Counted from the stretch's first letter, positions 42,187-50,573 are shown. The stretch is DNA of 64,000 nt from Nitratireductor indicus C115 (GCF_000300515.1 NZ_AMSI01000006.1:186001-250000), one strand, 5' to 3'. Made by a program: numbers and translations. Notes: a model not told the origin generated them from the letters alone.

Positions 42187-42825
42187 TCACTTCATCTCGG
42201 CCTGCTTGGCGCGTGCATCGGCGATGATCAGCTTGAAATTCTTGTAGTCCAGCGTCGAGGCCCGGAATGGCCCCACCAGAAAGGACGGCGTGCCGGGGAA
42301 GCCCAGCGCATCACCCTGTGCCATGTTGCGCTTGATAAGCGTGTTGATGGCCCCGCGGTTCTTCTTCAGATCGGCATCGAGCCGCTTCATGTCGATACCT
42401 GCGGCCCTCAGCGCCTGACGCATCTGGTCCCTCGTCGTATCGCGACCCTTGATACCCATGAGGGCATGATGGGCGGTCTCATATTTGCCCTGGTATTGCG
42501 CCGCCAGCGCCATCATCGCTCCGTCGATGGAGCTGGGCCGCAAGATAGGCCAGTCCTTGTAGACGATACGGATCTTGCCATCTTCCCTTGCCACACGGTC
42601 GAGCGTAACCGCCGTCTCCTTGCAATAGGGGCAGTTGTAATCGACATAGGCCACGATCGTGAGGTCGCCTTTGGGATTGCCGCCAACCGGCGCCGCCGGA
42701 TCATTGAGAATCATCTCGCGCGAAACATCCTTTGCGGACTGGGCAAAAGCACCGCCGGAGGAAAACGGAACGGCGGCAAAGAGAGCCAGGGCAACCAGGG
42801 CAACGCGACGCGAAAAGGCGGGCAT
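42187..42825 (-). CDS. DsbA-family/ScsC-like periplasmic oxidoreductase
   Basis: A 212-residue secreted thioredoxin-fold protein: signal peptide (VALVALALFAAVPFSSGGAFAQ), active site YVDYNCPYCKETAVTLDRV (CPYC, about residues 67-70) and cis-Pro in GFPGTPSFLVG. DsbG/ScsC-type isomerase or reductase kept reduced by the adjacent DsbD homologue. ATG at 42825 is six bases from AGGAG; another ATG overlapping it is out of frame. Divergent from the QseB-type regulator with a shared 136-bp promoter region that contains the TTAAG repeat. Confidence 0.9.
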   Translation of the reverse strand: MPAFSRRVALVALALFAAVPFSSGGAFAQSAKDVSREMILNDPAAPVGGNPKGDLTIVAYVDYNCPYCKETAVTLDRVAREDGKIRIVYKDWPILRPSSIDGAMMALAAQYQGKYETAHHALMGIKGRDTTRDQMRQALRAAGIDMKRLDADLKKNRGAINTLIKRNMAQGDALGFPGTPSFLVGPFRASTLDYKNFKLIIADARAKQAEMK

Positions 42826-42902
42826 GCATGTCTCCTCATGCGTGTGGAATGGACAGGCAAGCCATCCGGGCTTGCAATGGCTTCGAAGGGACATAGCCTA
42901 CC

Positions 42903-42918
42903 TTAAGGCTGGCTTAAG
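42903..42918. promoter_or_regulatory. TTAAG-N6-TTAAG direct repeat in dsbA-like/response-regulator divergent region
   Basis: TTAAG at 42903-42907 and 42914-42918, period 11 bp, within CCTTAAGGCTGGCTTAAG. It is 44 bp before the response-regulator start and 78 bp before the divergent DsbA-like gene. Same layout as 38609-38624. Matches known PmrA/QseB-type boxes (CTTAA repeats 11 bp apart); binding inferred. Confidence 0.65.
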
Positions 42919-42961
42919 TTTATGATCTAAGATCATTTCCAGCAATTTGCAGGTTTCGGGA

Positions 42962-43627
42962 ATGCGCATCTTGATTGTCGAGGACGACGAAGTCCTCATC
43001 GACGGACTGAAGGTCGGGCTGGGGCTCGCGGGATTTACCGTGGATGCGGTGGAGACATGCGCCGACGCAGCTGCGGCCCTTCACGCCTCGACCTTCGATG
43101 CGGTGGTTCTTGATCTGATGCTGCCCGACGGATCCGGGCTCGATGTGCTCGCTGAAATGCGCCAGCGTGACGATGCCACACCTGTCCTGCTTCTGACAGC
43201 GCGCGACAGTGTCGCCGACCGCGTTTCGGGCCTCGATGCGGGAGCCGACGACTATCTCGGAAAACCTTTCGACCTGGACGAAGTGGCCGCGCGACTGCGG
43301 GCACTGACCCGCCGCTCGACCGGAAACGCCTCAGCGATCCTGCGCTGGAAATCGTTTCAGCTTGACCCCGCCAGCATGAGCGTTTCGGATGCCGGGCGTC
43401 CTTTGCGTCTTTCGCGCCGCGAGTTCTCCATCCTCCGCGCCCTGATGGACCGTCCCGGCCAGATTCTGTCGAAAACCCAGCTGGAGGAGCGCCTTTACGG
43501 CTGGCAGGAGGATGTGGAAAGCAACACCATCGAAGTGCACATCCACAATCTGCGCGGCAAGCTCGGCCCAGGCCGGATCGAGACGGTGCGTGGTGTGGGA
43601 TACCGGCTTGCGGAGAGCGGCGCATGA
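42962..43627 (+). CDS. QseB/PmrA-type response regulator
   Basis: A 221-residue OmpR-family regulator: RILIVEDDEVLIDGL, phospho-Asp in AVVLDLMLPDGSGLD (about residue 51), DDYLGKPFDLDEVAARLRAL, and a winged-helix with LRLSRREFSILRALMDRPGQILSKTQLEERLYGWQEDVESNTIEVHIHNLRGKLG, in parts. The LYGW and SNTIEVHIHNLRxKLG strings are characteristic of QseB/PmrA/BasR. ATG 42962 begins directly at the receiver domain. The kinase gene overlaps its stop by four bases. Confidence 0.93.
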   Translation: MRILIVEDDEVLIDGLKVGLGLAGFTVDAVETCADAAAALHASTFDAVVLDLMLPDGSGLDVLAEMRQRDDATPVLLLTARDSVADRVSGLDAGADDYLGKPFDLDEVAARLRALTRRSTGNASAILRWKSFQLDPASMSVSDAGRPLRLSRREFSILRALMDRPGQILSKTQLEERLYGWQEDVESNTIEVHIHNLRGKLGPGRIETVRGVGYRLAESGA

Positions 43628-44982
43628 AGTCGATCCGCGGCAGGCTCTTCCTCATCCTCATGATCACGACGGGCCTTGTCTGGCTGTCGGCCATAGGCTG
43701 GATTTATCTCAGCACTCAGGCGAAGGTGGAGAAGGTTCTCGACGCGCGCCTCGTGGAGGCTGCGCGCATGGTCAGTTCCCTGGTGGCAAGTCAGGGAATG
43801 GACCCTGCCAAGGCGGCCGAATTCCATGTCGCCATAGCCGAGCCTCACCCACTCTACGACCGCCAGCTTTCCTGCCAGATCTGGGCCTTCGACGGCACGC
43901 TCGTGGGACGCTCCAGCGGAGCGCCCGGCACACCGCTCACCGAAACCGACGAGGGCTTTTCCGAAACCCGCGTCCATGGCGAAACCTGGCGCGTCTATGC
44001 AGTGGCCGATGCCGAGCGCGGCATGCGCGTCATGGTCGGTGACAACCTGTCGGTGCGCGACCGCCTTGTCGCCGATGTCATTCGTGGCCTTGCCCTTCCC
44101 GCCATCGTCGCCCTGCTCGCGCTTTCCGGCCTCATCTGGTTCAGCGTTGGACGCGGCCTTGCTCCCCTCAACGCCATGGCGCGCGCGCTCGCCAACCGTC
44201 CCGCTTCCGACCTGAGCCCTCTGACCCAGACCGGAAGCCCTTCCGAAATCCGCCCGATGGTCGACGCGCTCAACGGATTGTTTGCCCGCGTCGGAGCGCT
44301 GCGCCAGCGCGAGCGCGATTTCACCGCCTTCGCCGCACACGAGCTCAAGACGCCGATTGCAGGCCTCAGAACGCAAGCCCAGATAGCGCTTGGCGCCGGC
44401 GAGGGGGATGTCCGCGGCAACGCATTGGAGCAGATCGTAGTCGGGGTGGACCGCACATCCCGTCTGATCCGACAGCTCACCGACCTTACGAACGCCGAGA
44501 ACGGCGACGAGGCTGGGCAGGGCGAAACCGTCAATCCCGGCCAGATGCTCGAACTCCTGGCCGACGATATCCGCCGTCACAAGACCGGCTCCGTGGCGAT
44601 CAGCATTGCGCCGGAGCTCCATGAGACCACCCTGGCCGCCGATCCCTTCCTCTTTTCGCTGGCCGCACGAAACCTTCTCGAAAACGCCGCAATGCATTCC
44701 ACGCAAGGCGGCAGGGTGCGCTGCACCCTGCACAGGCAGGACGATAGCGCTACGGTGATGTTCGAAGATGACGGACCGGGCATTCCCGACGATGAACTCT
44801 CGAAGGTGCGCGACCGCTTCTTCCGGGGCCGTAACAAGACACCCATGGGAAGTGGTCTCGGCCTTGCCATTGCGGAACTGGCAATGAAGCGTATGGGCGG
44901 CGCGCTTCACATCGCCAACCGCGATGAAGGCGGATTACGCACGGAGATGGAATTCCGGCTTTCCGTCAAAAATGACACTTAA
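43624..44982 (+). CDS. QseC/PmrB-type sensor histidine kinase
   Basis: A 452-residue kinase: TM1 at about residues 7-29, periplasmic domain of about 120 residues, TM2 (LALPAIVALLALSGLIWFSVG), HAMP, HisKA (FTAFAAHELKTPIAGLRTQAQIAL, phospho-His about residue 240) and HATPase_c (NLLENAAMHS, DDGPGIPDDELSKVRDRFFRG, GSGLGLAIAELAMKRMGG). Partner of the regulator upstream. A 22-bp palindrome starts two bases after its stop codon. Confidence 0.92.
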   Translation: MKSIRGRLFLILMITTGLVWLSAIGWIYLSTQAKVEKVLDARLVEAARMVSSLVASQGMDPAKAAEFHVAIAEPHPLYDRQLSCQIWAFDGTLVGRSSGAPGTPLTETDEGFSETRVHGETWRVYAVADAERGMRVMVGDNLSVRDRLVADVIRGLALPAIVALLALSGLIWFSVGRGLAPLNAMARALANRPASDLSPLTQTGSPSEIRPMVDALNGLFARVGALRQRERDFTAFAAHELKTPIAGLRTQAQIALGAGEGDVRGNALEQIVVGVDRTSRLIRQLTDLTNAENGDEAGQGETVNPGQMLELLADDIRRHKTGSVAISIAPELHETTLAADPFLFSLAARNLLENAAMHSTQGGRVRCTLHRQDDSATVMFEDDGPGIPDDELSKVRDRFFRGRNKTPMGSGLGLAIAELAMKRMGGALHIANRDEGGLRTEMEFRLSVKNDT

Positions 44983-44983
44983 A

Positions 44984-45005
44984 GATATAAAGATTTCTTT
45001 ATATC
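44984..45005. promoter_or_regulatory. 22-bp palindrome upstream of metE riboswitch (SahR/ArsR-type operator candidate)
   Basis: GATATAAAGA and TCTTTATATC around a TT centre, with perfect arms. It lies two bases after the kinase stop and just before a TTGACA (45009-45014) that would place transcription start near the riboswitch. ATAAAGA/TCTTTAT dyads precede methionine-cycle genes in several proteobacteria, where ArsR-family SahR-type regulators respond to S-adenosylhomocysteine; that match is from memory. Confidence 0.62.
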
Positions 45006-45043
45006 ACCTTGACATTTACCGCCCACCGGATGATTTTGCCACC

Positions 45044-45226
45044 GTCGTGGTTCTGCGGCGCGGCTTGCCGCGTCGAGCTAAGAGGGAAGCCGGTGCGCTT
45101 GCATGTCGCGAGCAAATCCGGCGCTGCCCCCGCAACTGTAGGCGGCGAGCCGACGTCCACAACGTCACTGGGATATCCCGGGAAGACGGACGGAGGCACT
45201 GACCCGCAAGCCAGGAGACCTGCCTC
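45044..45226 (+). promoter_or_regulatory. Cobalamin riboswitch in the metE leader
   Basis: The conserved blocks are present in order: AAGAGGGAAGCCGGTGCG (about 45080-45097), AATCCGGCGCTGCCCCCGCA plus ACTGTA (about 45115-45140), CACTGGGATATCCCGGGAAG (about 45166-45185) and the B12 box GCAAGCCAGGAGACCTGCC (45206-45224). Adenosylcobalamin binding would turn off the downstream B12-independent methionine synthase. About 105 bp separate the B12 box from the metE start and can form further hairpins, for example ATGGCG-GCTGTT-CGCCAT. Confidence 0.95.
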
Positions 45227-45331
45227 GACAAACAACGTCCACGGGCGGGGTGCCCCGGGGGTCGCGGCAAATGGCGGCTGTTCGCCATGTGCAGGCTTCC
45301 GCTCGCCCTGCCCCAGCCAACGGGGTATGAC

Positions 45332-47671
45332 ATGACCGAGAAAAAGACCGTAGAGGTCGCAACGCTGGGCGCGCCGCGCATCGGCCGCCATCGTGAACTC
45401 AAATTTGCACTTGAATCCTACTGGTCCGGCAAATCTTCCGCCGAAGACCTGCTGGAGACGGCCCGCACATTGCGCGCCCAGCGTTGGCAGGAACAGCGCG
45501 ACCGGGGCGTCACGCGAATTCCCTCCAACGACTTCTCCCTTTACGACCATGTGCTCGACACGGCGGTCATGGTCGGCGCTGTTCCGCCCGCCTATGGATG
45601 GCAGGGCGGCCCCGTTTCGCTCGACACCTATTTCGCCATGGCGCGGGGCAGTCAGAAGGGCCCCGAAGCCGGTTGCAGCCACGGTAGCCATGGCGGTCAT
45701 GGCGTCACCGCAATGGAAATGACCAAGTGGTTCGACACCAATTATCACTACATGGTGCCCGAACTCGCGGTGGAGCAGGAATTCAACCTCACATCGGCAA
45801 AACCGGTCGAGGAGTTTCTGGAGGCCAAGGCGCTCGGCATTCACACGCGCCCCGTCATCCTCGGCCCGGTCACCTTCCTGAAGCTTGCCAAGCCGCAGGA
45901 GGACGGCTTCGATCCGTTGGTGCTCCTGCCGAAACTGTTGCCCGTCTATGAGGAGGTCCTGCAACACCTGAAAGAAGCCGGTGCCGACTGGGTGCAGATC
46001 GACGAACCGGCCCTTGCGCTCGATCTCGTACCGAATGAGCGTGATGCCCTGAAATTCGCCTGCGCGAAGCTCGCGGCTGCCGCCCCCGGTCTGAAGCTGA
46101 TGCTCGCGACCTATTTCGGCGAACTGGGCGACAATCTGGAAACGGCCCTTGCGCTGCCGGTCGCCGGCCTGCATCTCGACCTGGTGCGCGCGCCACAGCA
46201 GCTCGATGCAGTGCTTTCCACTGCCTGCAAGGATCTTGTTCTCTCCCTCGGCGTGATCGATGGCCGCAATATCTGGCGCGCCGACCTGCCCGTCATTCTA
46301 AAGCGCCTGGAAGCTGCGGCCTCCACCCGCGAGGCGGGTATTGAGGTTGCACCGTCCTGTTCACTGCTGCATGTACCGATAGATCTCGATCTCGAAACGG
46401 CTCTCGATGCCGACGTGAAGTCCTGGCTGGCCTTTGCCGCGCAGAAGATGGATGAGCTTTCGCTGCTCGCCCGCGCTTTGAACGAAGGCCGCGACGCCGT
46501 AGCTGCCGAGCTTGCCGCATCGGTGGAGGCGATTGCCGCGCGCGTCTCTTCCGCCAAGGTGCACGATCCGGTCGTCGCAAGCCGCGTCGCCGCCGTCACG
46601 CCGGATATGGCAAACCGCAAGAGGCCCTTCGGGAAACGAGCGGACCTGCAACGGGCAAAGCTCGGCCTGCCGGCCTTCCCCACCACGACGATCGGTTCCT
46701 TCCCGCAAACAGCCGAGGTGCGCAAGGCGCGCGCGGCCCACGCGAAGGGCGCAATGAGTCCGGCCGATTATGAGGCCTTCCTGCAACGCGAAACCGCCGA
46801 TGCGATCCGCTGGCAGGAGGAAATCGGCCTCGATGCGCTGGTACATGGCGAATTCGAGCGCAACGACATGGTGCAGTATTTCGGCGAAAAGCTCTCGGGC
46901 TTCGCCTTCACCAAAAATGCCTGGGTACAGAGCTACGGATCGCGCTATGTGCGCCCGCCCGTCATTTATGGCGATGTCTCCCGTCCAGAGCCGATGACCG
47001 TCGGCTGGTGGCGCTATGCCCAATCCCTGACGGACAGGCCGGTAAAGGGGATGCTGACAGGCCCGGTGACCATCCTGAACTGGTCATTCGTGCGCGATGA
47101 CCTGCCGCGTTCGCAGGTTTGCCGCCAGATCGCTCTGGCCATTCGCGACGAAGTCGCAGACCTGGAAAAGGCGGGGGCGGCGATGATCCAGATCGATGAG
47201 GCAGCCCTGCGCGAAGGCCTGCCGCTGCGCCGCAGCGACTGGAAGACCTATCTCGATTGGGCGGTGGACTGTTTCCGCCTCACCGCCTCAGGCGTGGAAG
47301 ACGCAACCCAGATCCACACCCATATGTGCTATTCGGAGTTCAACGACATCATCGACGCCATCGCGGCGATGGACGCCGATGTCATCTCCATCGAGACCTC
47401 GCGCTCGCGCATGGAACTGCTGGATGCATTCCGCAGCTACAAATATCCCAACGAGATCGGACCGGGGGTCTACGACATCCATTCGCCCCGCGTGCCGGAA
47501 GTGAAGGAGATGGCCGACCTTTTGGGCCTTGCCCGTCAGCGGCTCGCCGACACCCAGATATGGATCAACCCCGATTGCGGGCTGAAGACCCGTAAATGGG
47601 AAGAGGTCCGGCCTGCGCTCGTGAACATGGTCACCGCCGCCCGCCAGCTGCGCGCGGCAGCCGGCGCCTAA
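45332..47671 (+). CDS. metE: Cobalamin-independent methionine synthase
   Basis: A 779-residue MetE with both barrel halves. The C-terminal half contains FPTTTIGSFPQTAEVRKAR and zinc ligands in HTHMCYSEFNDI and NPDCGLKTR, with a Glu in EIGLDALVHGEFERNDMVQYFGE. It transfers methyl from 5-methyltetrahydropteroyl-glutamate to homocysteine. A His/Gly-rich patch (GCSHGSHGGHG, about residues 115-125) interrupts the N-terminal half. ATG 45332 has GGGG upstream at six bases. Control by a cobalamin riboswitch implies that a B12-dependent MetH exists elsewhere. Confidence 0.97.
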   Translation: MTEKKTVEVATLGAPRIGRHRELKFALESYWSGKSSAEDLLETARTLRAQRWQEQRDRGVTRIPSNDFSLYDHVLDTAVMVGAVPPAYGWQGGPVSLDTYFAMARGSQKGPEAGCSHGSHGGHGVTAMEMTKWFDTNYHYMVPELAVEQEFNLTSAKPVEEFLEAKALGIHTRPVILGPVTFLKLAKPQEDGFDPLVLLPKLLPVYEEVLQHLKEAGADWVQIDEPALALDLVPNERDALKFACAKLAAAAPGLKLMLATYFGELGDNLETALALPVAGLHLDLVRAPQQLDAVLSTACKDLVLSLGVIDGRNIWRADLPVILKRLEAAASTREAGIEVAPSCSLLHVPIDLDLETALDADVKSWLAFAAQKMDELSLLARALNEGRDAVAAELAASVEAIAARVSSAKVHDPVVASRVAAVTPDMANRKRPFGKRADLQRAKLGLPAFPTTTIGSFPQTAEVRKARAAHAKGAMSPADYEAFLQRETADAIRWQEEIGLDALVHGEFERNDMVQYFGEKLSGFAFTKNAWVQSYGSRYVRPPVIYGDVSRPEPMTVGWWRYAQSLTDRPVKGMLTGPVTILNWSFVRDDLPRSQVCRQIALAIRDEVADLEKAGAAMIQIDEAALREGLPLRRSDWKTYLDWAVDCFRLTASGVEDATQIHTHMCYSEFNDIIDAIAAMDADVISIETSRSRMELLDAFRSYKYPNEIGPGVYDIHSPRVPEVKEMADLLGLARQRLADTQIWINPDCGLKTRKWEEVRPALVNMVTAARQLRAAAGA

Positions 47672-47732
47672 CGCATTCTGCAGTCGGATGGAAACATCTG
47701 GCGTTCGCATAAATGCGGAAAAAGAAGGATAT

Positions 47733-47771
47733 GGAGCGGAGAAGCATTTCCATGAAACGCTGAACCGCTCC
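47733..47771 (-). repeat. GGAGCGG hairpin repeat, copy 2
   Basis: GGAGCGG and CCGCTCC pair around a loop with TTTCCATGAAACGC. On the opposite strand this reads like copy 1 at 39454-39494 (GGAGCGGTT..CGTTTCATGGAA). It sits in the 171-bp gap between metE and the convergent lyase gene. Confidence 0.75.
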
Positions 47772-47788
47772 AGCGCCTTCGGCCCGCT

Positions 47789-47814
47789 CCTCTCCCCGTT
47801 CCGGCGGGGAGAGG
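47789..47814. terminator. Perfect GC hairpin between convergent metE and lyase genes
   Basis: CCTCTCCCCG and CGGGGAGAGG, a 10-bp perfect stem with loop TTCCGG. No T-run, so it is terminator-like only. CCTCTCCCCG-type hairpins are frequent intergenic elements in Mesorhizobium and relatives. Confidence 0.5.
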
Positions 47815-47842
47815 GAGGGCGCAGCACCCTCAACAGGAAATG

Positions 47843-48715
47843 CTACAGTGCGTAACGCTTTTCGAGTTCGTCGTAGAAATCCTTCTGAACCACGCGCTGC
47901 CGTTCGCTGAAGCTGGCCACCGGGCCGCTTTCATCGAGCATGGTGTCGCGCTTCAACTGGCCAAGCGCCGCCTGCATGCCATAGACGGCCCCCTGCAGAG
48001 CCACATTGGCGTAGAGCAGCAGTGCAAAGCCCATCTCCTCGAACTCGGCCAAAGGCATGATCGGCGTCTTGCCGCCCACCACCAGATTGAGAAGCTGGGG
48101 CGTTCCCTTGAGCGCGCCGGGAATGCCACGGATTTCCTCGATGCTCTCGGGCGCTTCCACGAAGGTGATGTCGGCGCCGTCCTCGATGAAGGCAGCCGCC
48201 CGGTCCAGCGCTTCCTGATAGCCCCGCGTAGCGCGCGCATCCGTGCGCGCCACGATCAGCAGGTTCGGGTCCTGACGAGCATCGACCGCGGCCTTGATGC
48301 GGCTGCGCGCCTCATCGAGCCCCACCACATCCTTGCCGGAGAAATGGCCGCAGCGCTTCGGCGTCACCTGGTCTTCGAGCTGTACAGCGCTCGCGCCGGC
48401 GCGTTCGAGCGTGCGGATCGTATGGCGCACGTTGAGCGCGTTGCCGAAGCCGGTGTCCGCATCGACCACGATGGGCAATTGCGTCGCGTCACGGATGGTG
48501 GCCGTGTGCTGGGCGATTTCCTGCAATCCGACGAACCCCAGATCGGGTTTGCCGAGATAGGTGTTGGTCAGGCCAGCGCCAGAAAGATATACTGCCTCGA
48601 AGCCCATGTCCTCGATGACCCTCGCAGCCAGCGCATTCGCCGCCCCCGGCAGAAGCACGGCGCCACCCTTGTTCAGGCGGTCGCGAAACTGTCGGTTGAT
48701 TTCATGATTGAGCAC
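47843..48715 (-). CDS. Isocitrate lyase/PEP mutase family lyase (2,3-dimethylmalate or methylisocitrate lyase-like)
   Basis: A 290-residue single-domain lyase: PIVVDADTGFGNALNVRHTI (Mg-binding Asp), the QLEDQVTPKRCGHFSGKDVV segment with the catalytic Cys in KRCGH, and LLIVARTDARATRGYQEALDRA. The KRCGH loop marks true C-C lyases (methylisocitrate, dimethylmalate, oxaloacetate-type) and not the phosphonate mutases. Downstream of a PrpF-type isomerase; the pairing resembles Mii-Dml of nicotinate fermentation, which ends in propionate plus pyruvate. Exact substrate uncertain. Confidence 0.85.
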   Translation of the reverse strand: MLNHEINRQFRDRLNKGGAVLLPGAANALAARVIEDMGFEAVYLSGAGLTNTYLGKPDLGFVGLQEIAQHTATIRDATQLPIVVDADTGFGNALNVRHTIRTLERAGASAVQLEDQVTPKRCGHFSGKDVVGLDEARSRIKAAVDARQDPNLLIVARTDARATRGYQEALDRAAAFIEDGADITFVEAPESIEEIRGIPGALKGTPQLLNLVVGGKTPIMPLAEFEEMGFALLLYANVALQGAVYGMQAALGQLKRDTMLDESGPVASFSERQRVVQKDFYDELEKRYAL

Positions 48716-48728
48716 GTCTTAACTCCTG

Positions 48729-49892
48729 CTACTGCGCTGTTTCTGCCTTCGGGAAGGCAAGCGAACCGCGGACGCAGACCGTACCTTCCATCAGGCGTCT
48801 TTGTGTGCGGATCACTTTCGCCGAAAGGATGCGGCCATCCTGCGTTTCCGCACCCACCGTGATAACGCCGCTCGGCGTTCCGAGCCGAAGCCTGCCGGCA
48901 TCCGCCCCATCGGAAAGACAGTCGGCGACGATGCCGCCTTCGACGGTCGCTGCGCTGGCAAGCGCCAGCGCACCCGTGATCGGAATAGCGCGATGGGCCT
49001 GGCCGGCCGAAATCATGCGCACGAGAATATCATGCCCTTCAGACGCGATGCTTTCGCCGGCAAGGGTGCGAAACGCATCCGCCGGCCCGACCATCGCGAT
49101 CTTGGGAATGGCGATGATGGCGCCGGCCTGCTCCAGGTCGGGTGCAATGCCCATCGCGACGGAAGCCGCCCGGCGCACCTCCTCGAGTCGCGCCATGAGT
49201 CCTGCATCGGCATCGATATCCTGCGGCAGTGCCCCGCAATCGGCTCCGAGATCGGCAGCGCGAACGAAAACGGCCGGCGTGGCTGAATCGACCGCCGTCG
49301 CCGCAATCGTCCCGCCATCGGAAAGAGCAAGCTCGACCACCGCCGCACCTGCGGGCAAAAGCCCGTTCCCACGCGTGCCTGCCGGGTCCTGAAAGGCAAG
49401 TTCCACGGGTGCGCCAGTGCCTGCAACGCCCGGAAGGGCGAAATCGCCGTCAACGACGGCGGCGCCGTCGCGCATTTCGAAACGGGAATGAATGATCTTG
49501 CCTGAATTCGTGTTGTGGATTCGTACGACCGTCTGGCCATTGGCGGGCGCGGAGACCAGCCCTTCCTCCACTGCAAACGGCCCGATGGCGGAACTCATAT
49601 TTCCGCAATTGCCACTGAAATCGACTGTCGTGCCGGTGACGGAAACCTGCGCGAACGTATAGTCGACATCCGCATCCGCACGCGACGACGGGCCGACCAC
49701 GCATATCTTGCTGAGCGAGGAAATGCCGCCACCCATACCGTCCAGCTGGCGGCCATTGGGATCGGGACTTCCAAGAACTGCGCGAAACAAGGCCGGCCAT
49801 GCGGCTTCCTCGGGCAGGTCGCTGCGGCGAAACACCACCGCCTTGGATGTGCCGCCCCGGATGAAGGCGGCCGGCACGCGCATCAATGTCAT
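48729..49892 (-). CDS. PrpF-family isomerase (methylitaconate/aconitate/oxalomesaconate isomerase-like)
   Basis: A 387-residue PrpF/DUF453 protein of diaminopimelate-epimerase fold: MRVPAAFIRGGTSKAVVFRRSDLP at the N terminus, RQLDGMGGGISSLSKICVVGPS, and VDFSGNCGNMSSAIGPFAVEEGLV with the conserved Cys-Gly-Asn-Met. Members shift a double bond: PrpF (cis/trans-2-methylaconitate), Mii (3-methylitaconate to dimethylmaleate) and GalD (oxalomesaconate tautomerase). ATG overlaps the GntR stop by four bases and the lyase follows 13 bp later, so it forms a gntR-prpF-lyase operon. The neighbouring lyase favours a Mii- or PrpF-type role. Confidence 0.87.
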   Translation of the reverse strand: MTLMRVPAAFIRGGTSKAVVFRRSDLPEEAAWPALFRAVLGSPDPNGRQLDGMGGGISSLSKICVVGPSSRADADVDYTFAQVSVTGTTVDFSGNCGNMSSAIGPFAVEEGLVSAPANGQTVVRIHNTNSGKIIHSRFEMRDGAAVVDGDFALPGVAGTGAPVELAFQDPAGTRGNGLLPAGAAVVELALSDGGTIAATAVDSATPAVFVRAADLGADCGALPQDIDADAGLMARLEEVRRAASVAMGIAPDLEQAGAIIAIPKIAMVGPADAFRTLAGESIASEGHDILVRMISAGQAHRAIPITGALALASAATVEGGIVADCLSDGADAGRLRLGTPSGVITVGAETQDGRILSAKVIRTQRRLMEGTVCVRGSLAFPKAETAQ

Positions 49893-50560
49893 TTCGTCTC
49901 TCCGCCATTCTCGATCTGCGGCGCGAGCGACAGCCAGCTGTTGCGAATGTGTCGCCGCATCAGGAGAGCCGCGACCTCCTCGTCACGATCCGCGATTGCA
50001 TCGACGATCCGCCGGTGCTCCATCAACGCCGTCTGTCCACGACCCTGCACATTCTGGTGCTGGCGGCGCATGAGAACCAGCTGCGGATAAAGCTCCTCGC
50101 TCAGGAGGCGCAGGATCATCGGATTGCCCGACAAGGCGGCCACCACCACATGAAAATCTGTGTCGCTGCCGCTTTGCAGGTAAGCTCCGGCCGGATGCGC
50201 GGTAACCGACACCGCATGACCGTCCAGAAGCAGGCGCAGTTGCTCCGTCTGCCCCACGGTTGCCCGCCGGGCGGCAAGCCGCGCGGCTTCCGATTCCAGA
50301 CCTTCGCGCAATTCGTAAAGGGCCTGCGCATCGGCAAATCCGATCTCGCGCACCCGCACCCCTACATTGGGCACCAACGTGGCCAGTTGCGCATCGACAA
50401 GGCTGCGAAGAGCCTCACGCACCGGCCCCCGGCTCACTGAAAAGCGCTCAGCCAGCGCCACTTCGCCCAGGCGTTGGCCGGGCAGGAGCTGGCCTGCAAG
50501 AATCTCGTCCTTGAGGCTCGCAGTGATGGAGGCTGCGGAAAGGCGTGCTATTTCCTGCAT
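49889..50560 (-). CDS. GntR-family (FadR/FCD type) regulator
   Basis: A 223-residue regulator: winged helix (LKDEILAGQLLPGQRLGEVALAERFSVSRGPVREALRSLVDAQL, in parts) and an FCD effector domain with ALYELREGLESEAARLAA and metal-binding His positions (DFHVVVAALSGNP, HRRIVDAIADRD). First gene of the operon with the isomerase and lyase. No ribosome-binding site precedes ATG 50560, and an operator-like palindrome touches it, so a leaderless transcript is possible. It likely represses both its own operon and the divergent tctCBA genes, relieved by the transported acid. Confidence 0.9.
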   Translation of the reverse strand: MQEIARLSAASITASLKDEILAGQLLPGQRLGEVALAERFSVSRGPVREALRSLVDAQLATLVPNVGVRVREIGFADAQALYELREGLESEAARLAARRATVGQTEQLRLLLDGHAVSVTAHPAGAYLQSGSDTDFHVVVAALSGNPMILRLLSEELYPQLVLMRRQHQNVQGRGQTALMEHRRIVDAIADRDEEVAALLMRRHIRNSWLSLAPQIENGGETK

Positions 50561-50573
50561 ATTGTTTACAATA
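50560..50573. promoter_or_regulatory. GntR-type operator, site 1
   Basis: TATTGT-TT-ACAATA, a dyad with identical arms directly touching the gntR start codon. Its core ATTGTTTACAAT is the exact reverse complement of the core of site 2 at 50737-50748. TTGTxxACAA-type dyads suit FadR/FCD regulators. Confidence 0.72.
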
